Shown here piece after piece: positions 1-9,794 of a stretch of DNA of 64,000 nt. How positions within the stretch are numbered: the stretch's first letter is position 1; each line of letters opens with the position of its first letter. The notes below the pieces were generated by a model that was given only the letters and a program-made list of their open reading frames with translations, was not told the DNA's origin and ran no database searches. Source of the stretch: Tritrichomonas musculus (lineage: Eukaryota > Parabasalia > Tritrichomonadida > Tritrichomonadidae); NCBI GenBank assembly GCA_039105265.1, contig JAPFFF010000003.1:1116001-1180000 (forward strand). Direction: 5' to 3'. The translations under genes were made by a program, and so were the position numbers.

Positions 1-911
1 TTATCATCAATCATATCATTTAATAACTCCACATATAAATATTTAGTGTTTGCATTTATTGCAACTAAATAAGCCAGTTTTCCAACGAACATTAAATCAA
101 TAATCCATGTATTCCTTGCTGTGCATTTATGAAGTTGATAATTTTTAATATTTCTTTTCAAATCAAATGATGACTTTATTTTTCCATCACTTACTTTCAT
201 TTCTGGATTAATTAATTTTAAGGCATTAACTTTATCTTTACTTTTATAACCAATCAACCCCGTTAATTCATTTTCATCATAATTTATCGTTGTTCCCGGT
301 TGTTTAAAATATTTCTTTTTATAATCTTCATACCAATTATTAATTGAACGTCTACCTCTATTCCATCCACTAGTAACTCTTACAAAATCATCATATGTTA
401 ATAAATTATCATTCATATGTTCAACAACAAATTTATCTAATTTATCACCAAACGTTTTTTTTCTTACTTTTGGTTCACTCTTGTGCTCATTTTCATATTC
501 TCTTTCATATTCATCATAAATGTTTCTTATATCTTCATCCAATAATGGCTGAAAATATTTTAAACGTTTAACTTGTACAAATGATAATTTATTTTTGTTC
601 TTATGAACTTTGCTCAATAAATCCTCTCTTGCTATTCTCACTGCTATTTCATAATCTGCCATTCGTTCATGTTCCTTTTCTACTTCACGTCTACGTTCTT
701 CATCCTTTACTATATCACGAATGGTTAAGTAATGAATTATATAGAAATTGTTTATATGTTGAGCTGGAATTTTCACTTTCAAATATTTTTCACAATAATG
801 ATTTATATAATATTTCACTTGTTCCTCAAATCTATTCGGTTCATACTTTTCTATCTTACTTGTCACATATGAAATTATTCCATCTGTGTTATTAAATAAT
901 GTTTCGGTCAT
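1..911 (-). CDS. Polinton integrase, N-terminal part (runs off the left edge)
   Basis: Reading from the ATG at 909-911 the frame stays open to base 1, giving 303 codons with the C-terminus outside the window. The first 230 residues are charged and helical (many Arg, Lys and Glu). Near residues 275-300 comes the start of a retroviral-type integrase core. WIID probably carries the first catalytic Asp, followed by YLVAINANTKYLYVE, the beta-strand segment typical of Maverick c-integrases. The remaining catalytic residues and the chromodomain often found in the family lie beyond the edge. The enzyme would insert element DNA into the host genome. It faces away from the 76-residue gene at 1017, with which it shares a 105-bp promoter gap. 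Confidence 0.82.
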   Translation of the reverse strand, partial: MTETLFNNTDGIISYVTSKIEKYEPNRFEEQVKYYINHYCEKYLKVKIPAQHINNFYIIHYLTIRDIVKDEERRREVEKEHERMADYEIAVRIAREDLLSKVHKNKNKLSFVQVKRLKYFQPLLDEDIRNIYDEYEREYENEHKSEPKVRKKTFGDKLDKFVVEHMNDNLLTYDDFVRVTSGWNRGRRSINNWYEDYKKKYFKQPGTTINYDENELTGLIGYKSKDKVNALKLINPEMKVSDGKIKSSFDLKRNIKNYQLHKCTARNTWIIDLMFVGKLAYLVAINANTKYLYVELLNDMIDD

Positions 912-1016
912 GATTTAAATTAAATTAAATTAAAGATATTTGATGATTTCATGAATGCAAAAATAATTATTTAGTTTATTTTTCATAAATTAAATTTTTT
1001 ATCACATAATAAAAAT

Positions 1017-1247
1017 ATGTCTCAAGCCTTACCACCTCTTAAACAACGACATGAAAGAAAAACATTTGCTACTCCAACGTTGAAACTCATAAATTCACGT
1101 CTTCAATATTATAGAAAAGTATTAAGTCAACCTGAACCAACAACGGAGAAAGGAAAACTTAGTCGTGCAAGAATTCAAAATAAATATGATCAGTGTATGA
1201 AAGTAAGACAATTATTAAATAGAGCCGTTAAGAACCTTTATCTTTAA
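1017..1247 (+). CDS. Small basic Polinton protein, unknown function
   Basis: 76 residues, rich in Lys and Arg and lacking a hydrophobic segment. I do not recognise it. The ATG follows the spacing and sequence AATAAAAATATG that precedes other genes of this element family (compare 60,843 and 61,406), which supports it as real. Its 3' end overlaps the opposing gene at 1228-1479 by 20 bases. A small basic protein next to the integrase could bind nucleic acid, but that is a guess. Confidence 0.55.
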   Translation: MSQALPPLKQRHERKTFATPTLKLINSRLQYYRKVLSQPEPTTEKGKLSRARIQNKYDQCMKVRQLLNRAVKNLYL

Positions 1248-1479
1248 CAAGGCTTTGCCCAGGACTACGTCCATAGAACCCATCACTACCGAAATATTCA
1301 ATTGCTGGATTATTTGAATTATCAAATTTAGGTAATATTTTTGCAACATTACCAACAACAGGTAACTTTTCCATTATTGATTTTGTTTTATTCCATCCAA
1401 ATTTGAAGCCATCAGCGAAATCTTTAGCTGCTTCTTTAACTTTACCCGCTAACTTTTTAAACCAACTACCAAATGCCAT
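1228..1479 (-). CDS. Small Polinton protein with MAFGSWFK N-terminus
   Basis: 83 residues. The first eight, MAFGSWFK, are identical to the start of the protein at 9253-9573, and both continue into a Lys-rich amphipathic helix. Adenoviruses and Polintons encode small membrane-active or core proteins (pVI or pX type) with amphipathic helices. A capsid-associated lytic or core role is therefore plausible, though not shown by sequence. The C-terminal coding end includes a 17-base word also found inside the fibre gene and the gene at 9795. Confidence 0.6.
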   Translation of the reverse strand: MAFGSWFKKLAGKVKEAAKDFADGFKFGWNKTKSIMEKLPVVGNVAKILPKFDNSNNPAIEYFGSDGFYGRSPGQSLVKDKGS

Positions 1480-1531
1480 TTTTTAAATTAAGATTAAAAT
1501 TATGATTTAATATTTTTATTTAAAACTAAAT

Positions 1532-2173
1532 ATGACATTAAAGCAAGCAAGAATATTAAGTAGTGAAACCGATAACACTATTAAGCAAGAACAAAACACA
1601 AATGTTAACATTAACATAAAACCATCAACTAAGTCACGACCTCAAACAGTTCCGTTATATCCTAATGTTCCACCATTAAATCCAAACGTAAATTTTACTC
1701 AAGTGAACCAACCTTCGGATATTCCACCGGTTGGTCAAACTTTATATATTCCGACGACGGAGGATTTGAGCTATCAATCTCAACCTCCAACAAACAGCAA
1801 TTTCCCATTAACTCGAGACAGAGGTATTGCAGATTTAGGAAATGAAATTGAGGATTTAGAAAAGAAAAACCAATTTCTACAAATGTTAGTTGAAATGTAT
1901 GAATCAAACCCGTTAAAAATAAATGCTTACGTTGTTTGTGAAAGTAAGTTATTAATGAACATGATAAAGTTATTAACTGATTGTGAGAAAGTTGATTTAG
2001 TACTTAATGTAGATATTGGATGTTCTGGATGTACCGCAAAATCAGGTAAAATCATTTATGTTTCAAAAATATTGGTTACTAAAGATGGTAAAACTAGTGA
2101 GTTAAAATATGATTACAATAACATTTATAGTGAATTTGTGAAATATGGAATTAGTTTGAAAATGGTATGTTAA
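1532..2173 (+). CDS. Polinton protein with Pro/Asn-rich N-terminus and coiled coil, unknown function
   Basis: 213 residues. Residues 1-95 are low-complexity (Asn, Pro, Gln, Ser) and probably disordered. Residues about 100-125 form a short coiled coil (EIEDLEKKNQFLQMLVEMY). The last 90 residues look like a small folded domain with four Cys (CESK, CEK, CSGC) and alternating beta-type hydrophobics. The stop codon directly abuts the stop of the opposing fibre gene at 2174. I do not recognise the family. The disordered arm plus folded tip would suit a structural or scaffold protein. Confidence 0.6.
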   Translation: MTLKQARILSSETDNTIKQEQNTNVNINIKPSTKSRPQTVPLYPNVPPLNPNVNFTQVNQPSDIPPVGQTLYIPTTEDLSYQSQPPTNSNFPLTRDRGIADLGNEIEDLEKKNQFLQMLVEMYESNPLKINAYVVCESKLLMNMIKLLTDCEKVDLVLNVDIGCSGCTAKSGKIIYVSKILVTKDGKTSELKYDYNNIYSEFVKYGISLKMVC

Positions 2174-5100
2174 TTATGTTTTAAATACAGATAACATTGT
2201 ATCATTTATTTTTGCAGTAATCACCCCCACCGTTGTTCTGTGTATTTTTGATGTAATTGCTGTTTGACCAGTAAGAGTTTTCAATTCACCTTCATCAATG
2301 AATACTTCATCACCAACTCCATAACATGATGTATCTGTAACTTTAACTAAATAATCACCACCTGAAGCAAATGTTACACATTTATTAACTTCATCAATCT
2401 TAACACAAATTCCAACATATTCATTCCATCTGCCATTAGTCTTTACTGAACAAATACAATCTGTAGTGTCTGTTTCAGTTGATGGTATCCATGGACTCTG
2501 TCCTGGGCAAAGCCTTTCATTCTTAACTTGTTTGTAAACCTTACCTGTCATATATACTGGTGCACCAATTACAAAATCATTTATTGAATTCATTGATTCC
2601 TCAATTGGACAGTAATGAGTAATAGTTGTGTTGGAATTGATTTTAGCATAGGCATTGCCGTCCATATCATATGCATTCATAATACAAACTTTTGATTGAG
2701 TAATTTTCAATGCTGTTATTTCATTGTATTTGATGGTCGCTTCATCACTTTTTACATTAATATCAAAATCTAACCATCTTTCCTTCGAACTATCAAGTTG
2801 ATTGCCAATGCTCAATATTCTTGCATTTCGAGAATGATTTGGTTTCATGACCATGAGAGGTGCATCACTACATGTCTGATTTGCTCCACCCAATGTCAGA
2901 ATGTTGTTTGGGTCTTTGATATAAACCTCTCCACTACTATCAGTGAAATACTCTTTTGATATATCTGCTTTCAATGCATATTTACCTTCTGCTGTTGTTT
3001 TTGTTTCATATTGGGTCATATCTGGCAAGTCCTGGTTTTTAGCATACTCACTTAAGTTCGCAAGCTTCGCGTACGGTTCCAAAGCTGATGCCAATGCAGA
3101 TTCATTAACCAAATCTGTGGGTATCTCAGGGATATCCGTTTTCAAAGCAAAAGTATTCGACACATATCTTGACGAAAAAGCGTTTTTGTCTGTTGGTTCG
3201 ATATTTTTGGTTATTGAACATGATAAAATTTCCGGCGTTTCACCAGTTCCTGGATTTATTAATTCATGGCAATCATACAGAAACCAAAGACTAGAACCAC
3301 TTCCTTCCATACGCATTATCTGAGAGGGTTGATCGTCATTGTACGAATAATCTACGTGAACATAATGACCCGTATAAAAATTGTTTGATGAAACAATATC
3401 CAGTCCATATTGCTCAATCATTTCATGATATGTATCGTAATCCAAATCAGGAATTGTATTATTTTCAATTTTGAATTGAATAGTTGTTTGCCCCTCAATA
3501 ATCTCTGGAATTTCACTTTTTACTTGCTCAATAGCACGGGTCATATCTGTTTTTAATGCATAAGCATTTAATATATTTGTTAATTGATTGTTATTTTTAA
3601 AGTTTGTGTTTAAATATGCGTACGACGGATAATTATCTTGAACATATCGAACAGTTGCATAATTATTTAATGTTTCACTTAATTTATTCGTGAATGATTC
3701 ATTTAAATGAACTTTATGGTTTTCAATTAACTTTTTGGTTGCTGATGCTGTTAATAATTGGTTATTAGTTAATGTTTCACCTAATAATAATTCTTTATCG
3801 TTTTTAGTTGCTGGGGTGTATTTGAGTTTAACAAATGATGGTTGAATTGTTCCATAAATTAAAAGATATGGAAATTCATAAACTAATTCGCAATTAATAG
3901 CTGAAATATCTGTAACATCTGAGTTCAAACATTCAATACTTCCATTTTCCTTATACTCATATTTGTAAATTCGGTACATCTCGCCAATATCATCAACCAT
4001 AAATGAAACATCAATTTTATAATTAATTTCAATATGTTCACAGTAATATTTAAAACATAATCTTTCATCAGGAATTATAATTTCCGTTTCAATATAAGGT
4101 TTTTCTTCAACTACTTCGTGAGGTGCTAATACTAATCCATCATCAATTATTTCATCAACATATGCAACTTCTTTAACAGTTGATCCAGCATTTTTACTAA
4201 ACGCTAATTTTAATGCACCAAATATACCTTCAGCACCAACTTTCATTAATCCACCAAAGTTAAAACAAAAGTTACTAATTTGTACGACATCCATAACTAC
4301 ATCAAACCAATTTGTTTTATTCTTCATATCATTAATTTCTTTCTCTAACTTTGCACAATAATTTTGAAGTGCTGATATTTGATTAACCGCAATATCAACT
4401 GTATTTCCTAATGAATTTAAAACGAAAACGTGGGATTCAATGTTCTCACCTATGACTACACCTGAAGTTTGAATGTTAAAGTTTGTATATAATGTTGTGC
4501 ATGCTTCAGGTCGTGGTGAGACAGTATAATATCCAGTATTAGCTAAGAACTCAAATGTATTCATTCCTTTTTCATAACTGACATCAGCAATAGTATAAAT
4601 TAATTCATCATCTTTTGGCATATATAATATTAAACCATATGGTGGATTACCGACTTGCAAAGGTGAAGTATAATGGTATTCAAGTAATTCAAAATAATTG
4701 TCGGATTGTAGTTTGTAGTTATTTAATCCTGATGATTTATATTCGAAGTCAACAATGAAGTCATAAGTTTTATTATTAATGTTCAAAGTTGCTGAATATG
4801 TACAATTAGCAAAATCTTTGACGGGGTAAATGTAAACCCTCCATGCGTCATTATCTTCTTTATATGTTTGAATTTTACAGTTATCATTAGGTGCTAACAT
4901 TCCTTTATTAACTAATAACTCAAATGGGTTTCCTTGATTATCATAATCAGCGAAAGTGTGTAATACTTTTTTATTAGCTTCATTTTTAGCAATACATATA
5001 AAGGCTACTTCATGAGAACCAGGATTTTTACGTGTTAATTTCAGGGGAATATTGAAACTGTAATTAGTACCTACCCATTCATTACCTTGTTTAGTCATTT

Positions 5101-6022
5101 TGTAATCAGTACCGAATGCTTCATCATGAAACTCAAAAGTTTGACCATCAATTAATGCTTCAAATTCAGGACTACCAGGAATATATCCCCAATCAGCATA
5201 ATATAAAGGATTTGATTTATCATCTATTACACCGTAAGCTTTCATTTCATAGAAGTCGGGCAATGGTGAACGATATAATTTAAAGCAATTATCCGCATCT
5301 ATTGTATTACACTTAAGATTTATTAATTTATTTGAATCATTAGCTTTGTCACAACTAACATTTGTTTTTTGATTTGCGATATAATTGATTTTCATAAATC
5401 CAGATGTATATAAATTTAATGGTGTATCACCTTTTTTATTTGACATATATATTTTTGCTCCAACGTCATCTTCTTGATAAACCAACTCATAATTTCCATT
5501 TGAAATGTTAACAATAGGGTTTTTAAACATGTTTTCTTTAGAAGTTTTAGTTATAATTGCTTTTGATAATTTCATATATGCAGGTAATCCTATTTCGAAA
5601 ACATCACCGATATATTCACCAAATTCAGTTTTGATTGATAATGTGTTTAAATCTGGTTGATCTAAATTTTCCGTTAATTTATCTGAAGTAATGATGAAAT
5701 CATATATACCATCTTCAAATGAAAAGTCACCATCATCACCATCTTGTTTATCTTCTAATGTTTTAATTCTTGATTCATGATTGTTTAATTCATCCGTAAA
5801 TTTCATGGTTTGTTGATTGTATGAAGAAACTGAGGCGTCAATGTCAGCAAGTCTTAATGCTAAACTTTGAGGATTTGTTGAAGTCATTATTATGTCACCA
5901 TCAATAGTAGCATCACCGTGAACATGAATGTTTTTAAATTCTGAGTCTTTATCGGGCATACCACCTCCACCACCGATGAATGCTCCATCTTTTGCATTTT
6001 GTTTTGTAATTATTGCAGTCAT
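2174..6022 (-). CDS. Very large fibre-like Polinton surface protein
   Basis: 1282 residues, the largest gene of the element. The N-terminus has a Gly run and a segment like those that open phage tail fibres (NIHVHGDATIDGDI). Coiled-coil stretches sit near residues 60-95 and 550-575 and again near 960-1080, where short phrases such as YALKAD and EYAKNQ recur. This is the repeating pattern of trimeric fibre shafts. The last 130 residues are beta-rich and resemble the small barrel domains seen on phage fibres and capsid decorations. A hydrophobic stretch lies near residues 575-610. Attachment or capsid decoration is inferred from overall pattern only; no named domain was matched. The coding region carries the 17-base word at 2500-2516. 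Confidence 0.65.
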   Translation of the reverse strand: MTAIITKQNAKDGAFIGGGGGMPDKDSEFKNIHVHGDATIDGDIIMTSTNPQSLALRLADIDASVSSYNQQTMKFTDELNNHESRIKTLEDKQDGDDGDFSFEDGIYDFIITSDKLTENLDQPDLNTLSIKTEFGEYIGDVFEIGLPAYMKLSKAIITKTSKENMFKNPIVNISNGNYELVYQEDDVGAKIYMSNKKGDTPLNLYTSGFMKINYIANQKTNVSCDKANDSNKLINLKCNTIDADNCFKLYRSPLPDFYEMKAYGVIDDKSNPLYYADWGYIPGSPEFEALIDGQTFEFHDEAFGTDYKMTKQGNEWVGTNYSFNIPLKLTRKNPGSHEVAFICIAKNEANKKVLHTFADYDNQGNPFELLVNKGMLAPNDNCKIQTYKEDNDAWRVYIYPVKDFANCTYSATLNINNKTYDFIVDFEYKSSGLNNYKLQSDNYFELLEYHYTSPLQVGNPPYGLILYMPKDDELIYTIADVSYEKGMNTFEFLANTGYYTVSPRPEACTTLYTNFNIQTSGVVIGENIESHVFVLNSLGNTVDIAVNQISALQNYCAKLEKEINDMKNKTNWFDVVMDVVQISNFCFNFGGLMKVGAEGIFGALKLAFSKNAGSTVKEVAYVDEIIDDGLVLAPHEVVEEKPYIETEIIIPDERLCFKYYCEHIEINYKIDVSFMVDDIGEMYRIYKYEYKENGSIECLNSDVTDISAINCELVYEFPYLLIYGTIQPSFVKLKYTPATKNDKELLLGETLTNNQLLTASATKKLIENHKVHLNESFTNKLSETLNNYATVRYVQDNYPSYAYLNTNFKNNNQLTNILNAYALKTDMTRAIEQVKSEIPEIIEGQTTIQFKIENNTIPDLDYDTYHEMIEQYGLDIVSSNNFYTGHYVHVDYSYNDDQPSQIMRMEGSGSSLWFLYDCHELINPGTGETPEILSCSITKNIEPTDKNAFSSRYVSNTFALKTDIPEIPTDLVNESALASALEPYAKLANLSEYAKNQDLPDMTQYETKTTAEGKYALKADISKEYFTDSSGEVYIKDPNNILTLGGANQTCSDAPLMVMKPNHSRNARILSIGNQLDSSKERWLDFDINVKSDEATIKYNEITALKITQSKVCIMNAYDMDGNAYAKINSNTTITHYCPIEESMNSINDFVIGAPVYMTGKVYKQVKNERLCPGQSPWIPSTETDTTDCICSVKTNGRWNEYVGICVKIDEVNKCVTFASGGDYLVKVTDTSCYGVGDEVFIDEGELKTLTGQTAITSKIHRTTVGVITAKINDTMLSVFKT

Positions 6023-6091
6023 TTATTGATTTATTAATTATAAAAATAAAATATTTTAGTATACGAAGTTTAGAGATTTTATTATATAAAA

Positions 6092-6433
6092 TCAATATTC
6101 AAATTTAAGGAATAATGTGAAGTTATCAGGTATTATTTCATTACCTTTTGCATCAGTGAACCATACTTTAAATCTATCATGGTTTAATGTATATTTATAT
6201 TTTCTGTTGTCGTCTGGAGGCGTTAAATTAGCATACCAAACGAGAGAATCACAGTATTCATCACGTGGGACAAATGACGCGTGAAGTTCGGTTTCACCGT
6301 CTAAATATCCATCACATGTAGCACGGCAATATTGAAAAGAAATATATCTATCATTACGAGAATTAACGAACTCAGGAGGAAATTTATTTTCATAGTCACG
6401 AGTGATAAAGTAAGTTTTGGTTGTTTTAGACAT
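6092..6433 (-). CDS. Small Polinton protein, unknown function
   Basis: 113 residues, beginning MSKTTKTYFITRDYENKF, rich in aromatic and charged residues and with alternating hydrophobics suggesting a single beta-sandwich. No hydrophobic membrane segment. It is the first of three small same-strand genes between the fibre gene and the major capsid gene, so a virion role is possible. I do not recognise it. Confidence 0.55.
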   Translation of the reverse strand: MSKTTKTYFITRDYENKFPPEFVNSRNDRYISFQYCRATCDGYLDGETELHASFVPRDEYCDSLVWYANLTPPDDNRKYKYTLNHDRFKVWFTDAKGNEIIPDNFTLFLKFEY

Positions 6434-6516
6434 TTATGATTTGATAAAAAATAAAAATATATAAATTTAAAACATGTAGCCTTTGGCTGCAGAATTCTTT
6501 TAGAATTCGTCTGGGT

Positions 6517-6867
6517 CTATTTGGAGAAAATTTCATAATTTTCGATTAAATAGTTTTTAATTATTGGTATTAATGAATATGCTTTTTGGGACATGAATGA
6601 ATCAAGCTTGAAATCATTTTTCTTGATATCTTCTGTTAATCCTTCATTTATTAAATCAACGTATTCATTAACTTTAACTTCAAATGTTTCCTCGCATATG
6701 GCAATTAATTTTTGGCAACATTCCTGATTTATTTCTTTATCATTAGTTATTTCATCATATAAATCGAAAACGATGTCGAAAATATGATCGTAAATAGCAT
6801 TTTTGCTAATGACATCATTTATGACTACATTAAGCCATAAATCAATGATTGTATCATTAATCTTCAT
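6517..6867 (-). CDS. Small acidic Polinton protein, unknown function
   Basis: 116 residues, acidic and almost entirely helical by composition (many Ile, Asp, Glu and Asn), with no known motif. The 83-base gap to the upstream gene's start contains GCAGAATTC-TTTTA-GAATTCGTC, a small hairpin near 6488-6511. Same strand and close spacing suggest joint expression with its neighbours. Confidence 0.55.
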   Translation of the reverse strand: MKINDTIIDLWLNVVINDVISKNAIYDHIFDIVFDLYDEITNDKEINQECCQKLIAICEETFEVKVNEYVDLINEGLTEDIKKNDFKLDSFMSQKAYSLIPIIKNYLIENYEIFSK

Positions 6868-6893
6868 TTATATTAGGATAAAAATTTATAAAT

Positions 6894-7364
6894 TTAAAAC
6901 AAGTCTGTGTCTATTTCTTCATCATTAATGTTACATTTTTCGGATAATTCATTTACAATTTGAACTTTAGCCTCAGACCTATTTTTAATGAATTCATTAA
7001 GTTTATTTTGGTTTTCACATTCTTTTACTACACATTCATGATAAAATGTCGTTTTATAATTTATTCTATCAGCTTTAATATAAGCTTTCATTAATCGTAT
7101 TTGTGATCCTGACGTTAGACCAGCAAATAAACGTCTAGGAATAGTTAACCATTCACACTCAGGGAATAACTCTCTAAATTCTTTATATGTCATGACTTTT
7201 TGGGTGTTATTTTTATAAACTAATGAAAGAAATAATATCTTTACGTTCATTTTGTATTTATAGAATTTATCAGTTATGAAGTCATCAAAATATACTTGAA
7301 CTGCTTTAAGTTCTGATTCAGGAAGTTTTTCAAATAACTTATTAATGTTGATGTATTCACTCAT
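6894..7364 (-). CDS. Polinton protein, unknown function
   Basis: 156 residues, basic and probably alpha-helical, with two Cys near residue 110 (HECVVKEC). It lies immediately downstream of the major capsid gene on the same strand, about 100 bases away. In Polintons a minor capsid (penton) protein often neighbours the major one, but this protein is shorter than known pentons and I see no jelly-roll pattern. I leave it unassigned. Confidence 0.55.
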   Translation of the reverse strand: MSEYININKLFEKLPESELKAVQVYFDDFITDKFYKYKMNVKILFLSLVYKNNTQKVMTYKEFRELFPECEWLTIPRRLFAGLTSGSQIRLMKAYIKADRINYKTTFYHECVVKECENQNKLNEFIKNRSEAKVQIVNELSEKCNINDEEIDTDLF

Positions 7365-7465
7365 TTATATAGAAATAAAAAATTTGAAAAATTAATTTTA
7401 AACTAATTTAAAAATTTTTGAAAAAGTTTGAAATGAAAAATAATTAAATTAATTTAAAAGTTAAT

Positions 7466-9139
7466 TTATTCATAACCGAATGGAACACCTTTAGGGAAAT
7501 ATTCAACACCATTAACAGACCAAGTAAAGTATGTATCGCTACATATCCATGCCTCGGGGCTCGGCGGGTGTTGTTCTTTATGTTCTAAATCAGGAATGAA
7601 ATATGTATCATCATCACCTCTGTATAATGGTTGACCTCGGAAAGTGACAGTTACTGAATTATTACCAGTATCGATTCCATCAAATACATAACCAGCGTTT
7701 GAACGTTCAAGTTGGAAGTTAATACCAAAACTTGTTCCATCACTTCTGCAGTTTGTATAACGTTTACCAGTTACTGGATCATTTAATGGTTGAGTAAATG
7801 AATCTTCAAATTCTTGAGTAGCTTCAAGTGAACCATCTAATTCATTAGCGATTAATTGATGTTGGTAAAATCTGGCTGAACATGTACTTCTGAATTCAGT
7901 GTCTGGATAAGTTCTCTTATTAACGACCAATTGAACATTTTGATACATGATATTTTCAAAACATGTAATATCTCCTGGAGTACGTGGAAACATCATCGTA
8001 ATATTAGTAGCATTTCTGAGAGGAATTGATTTTGAAATTTCTAAACCGTTGACTTTGGCGCTTCCTTCAAATATTTCACGTGTTAATTCTTGTGATGGAA
8101 CTAATAATGGAGTTTGTAATTCATGAACGAGACCTTGATATACTCCAGGTTTGAGACCAAAACCAGCGAGATTTGATCGACCAAGTTGAATGGTACCACC
8201 TAAAACTTGCAATGTTATTTTACCAACTTTCATATCAATTCCGTTTGCATCTGAACCAACAGTAACTTTTAATGACCCATCAGCAGGTTCTGAATTTTCA
8301 CCAGCTTTATATTCAATGACTATATTTGATGGATTACCTACTTGTGTGAATTTACGAGTAATTGGAACGACAGCTGGCATTTCTTCATCAATTGGTTTAT
8401 CTTCAAGGAACTGTAAAGTTTCTTTAACAACATTTGGATTAACTTGACACCAAACCATTGCACGTAATGAGGTTTTAACTTCTTCTTCAATTTCACCACA
8501 AATTGCGTTTGGATAAAGTTGCCATGCCTGAAGTGCGAGTTGATCAATAAATGGTATCGTTAATTCAATTGTAAATGTGTGTGGTTGACCATCTGCTATA
8601 TCCTTTAAATCAATATAACATCCACATATAGATGGTGAATATTGACTAACATTTTCCCATGTTGAATGACTGAATTTTGAAGTAGCTTTTGCATCTCGTG
8701 GTTTAATTGAGTTATAAGCGAATGATTCACGTTGAAGTTCATCTTGTCTGTATGTATCTAAAAGTTTTCCATTAACCCAAAATCTACAATCTTCATAAAA
8801 TTCAACAGCATTTTTGAAACCAACAAATATTTTCATTAATCCGTTAGTATCTGCTGAAACATCAATTTTATCAGAAAGTTTTAATTGAAAATCTAAAAGT
8901 ATTGTTGAAAATGATTTTTCAATTTGTGAAATAGTATGTCCTGAATGAGTGAGTTTTATACGTGTTTTGGTACCAACTGGAAGTGGTGCATCTTTATCTT
9001 TGAATTCTTCCATAATCCATGAAAATGAATTATCACCACCATTTCGTTGAATTAAATGTCTAAGTTTATTTTGAAAGAATGAGAGAACATCTCCTTCATC
9101 ATTACCTAAATTTTTCGTCTGAGCGTTTAAGTATGTCAT
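7466..9139 (-). CDS. Polinton major capsid protein (double jelly roll)
   Basis: 557 residues, a normal length for Polinton major capsid proteins. It opens with MTYLNAQTKN and has a long beta-rich sequence with hallmark-like phrases such as FWVNGKLLDTY, HTFTIELTIPF and QLVVNKRTYP. This fits two stacked jelly-roll domains as in PRD1/adenovirus-type capsids. The assignment rests on my recognition of the family pattern plus its position next to the packaging ATPase and small virion-type genes. The frame is open throughout. A GC-rich patch around 7551-7572 stands out against the AT-rich background. Confidence 0.8.
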   Translation of the reverse strand: MTYLNAQTKNLGNDEGDVLSFFQNKLRHLIQRNGGDNSFSWIMEEFKDKDAPLPVGTKTRIKLTHSGHTISQIEKSFSTILLDFQLKLSDKIDVSADTNGLMKIFVGFKNAVEFYEDCRFWVNGKLLDTYRQDELQRESFAYNSIKPRDAKATSKFSHSTWENVSQYSPSICGCYIDLKDIADGQPHTFTIELTIPFIDQLALQAWQLYPNAICGEIEEEVKTSLRAMVWCQVNPNVVKETLQFLEDKPIDEEMPAVVPITRKFTQVGNPSNIVIEYKAGENSEPADGSLKVTVGSDANGIDMKVGKITLQVLGGTIQLGRSNLAGFGLKPGVYQGLVHELQTPLLVPSQELTREIFEGSAKVNGLEISKSIPLRNATNITMMFPRTPGDITCFENIMYQNVQLVVNKRTYPDTEFRSTCSARFYQHQLIANELDGSLEATQEFEDSFTQPLNDPVTGKRYTNCRSDGTSFGINFQLERSNAGYVFDGIDTGNNSVTVTFRGQPLYRGDDDTYFIPDLEHKEQHPPSPEAWICSDTYFTWSVNGVEYFPKGVPFGYE

Positions 9140-9252
9140 TTTAAATATTGAAAAAAAATTAAATAATAAGTTAATAAAGAAAAGAATTTATAGTTTTGAA
9201 AAAAATAAATGAATTAAGAAATGAAAAATAATTTTTTTACATTAATGAAAAT

Positions 9253-9573
9253 ATGGCATTTGGAAGTTGGTTTAAAAATATTGTGAACGGAGCTAAAAAC
9301 ATAATTGGTAAAATAGTTCCAAAAGTAAAGAAAGCAGTTGAAACAGTTGGTAGATTTGCACCATTGATAGGACAAGCTGGTGATTTAATAGGTGGAAGTG
9401 CTGGTGAGGTAATAAATACAATCGGAAATGGTGTGAGTAAATTAAATGACAGAATTAATTATAAAGGTGGAAACGTTAACGCGTTAGGTGCGAATGGTGC
9501 AGGAGCTAGAAGAATTGTTGGAGCGAACGGAGCAGGTATTAGAAGGTTTGATATTCCGTTATTGAAGGAATAA
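9253..9573 (+). CDS. Small Polinton protein, pVI-like amphipathic candidate
   Basis: 106 residues. It starts MAFGSWFKN, the same eight-residue start as the protein at 1228-1479. A Lys-rich amphipathic helix is followed by a Gly-rich hydrophobic stretch (about residues 35-60) and a tail with repeated ANGAGARR and ANGAGIRR phrases. Adenovirus pVI and related proteins disrupt membranes through an N-terminal amphipathic helix. The general make-up is similar, but the link is inference. It is divergent from the capsid gene, sharing a 113-bp gap. Confidence 0.6.
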   Translation: MAFGSWFKNIVNGAKNIIGKIVPKVKKAVETVGRFAPLIGQAGDLIGGSAGEVINTIGNGVSKLNDRINYKGGNVNALGANGAGARRIVGANGAGIRRFDIPLLKE

Positions 9574-9580
9574 AATTAAA

Positions 9581-9724
9581 TCATGAGTAAAGTCGTTTCC
9601 TCATTTCATCAGTTAATTCAGGTGGTTTATCGTTTAATGTTGGGGAAAGTTTCACAATGCGAATGAGTAAATTAGCGAGTTCAATAATTGTTAAACAACC
9701 AAGAAAAATTTCTGATAAACTCAT
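9581..9724 (-). CDS. 47-residue Polinton membrane protein candidate
   Basis: A short frame: ATG at 9722-9724, stop at 9581-9583. Residues about 5-25 (EIFLGCLTIIELANLLIRIV) form a convincing single membrane-spanning helix, followed by a polar tail ending in a basic patch. It sits in the only gap between the gene ending at 9573 and the one starting at 9795, and has a clear AT-rich leader. Small single-pass proteins are common in double-jelly-roll viruses. Function unknown. Confidence 0.45.
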   Translation of the reverse strand: MSLSEIFLGCLTIIELANLLIRIVKLSPTLNDKPPELTDEMRKRLYS

Positions 9725-9794
9725 TTATTATTAATTAAAAATTTTTATTTTTGTTTTTAATTAAAGATCTTTGATCAGAATTATTTCATAATTC

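Noticed and set aside
581-895. 104-codon frame on the plus strand near the left edge
   Set aside because: Antisense to the Polinton integrase frame, which has the recognisable integrase sequence.
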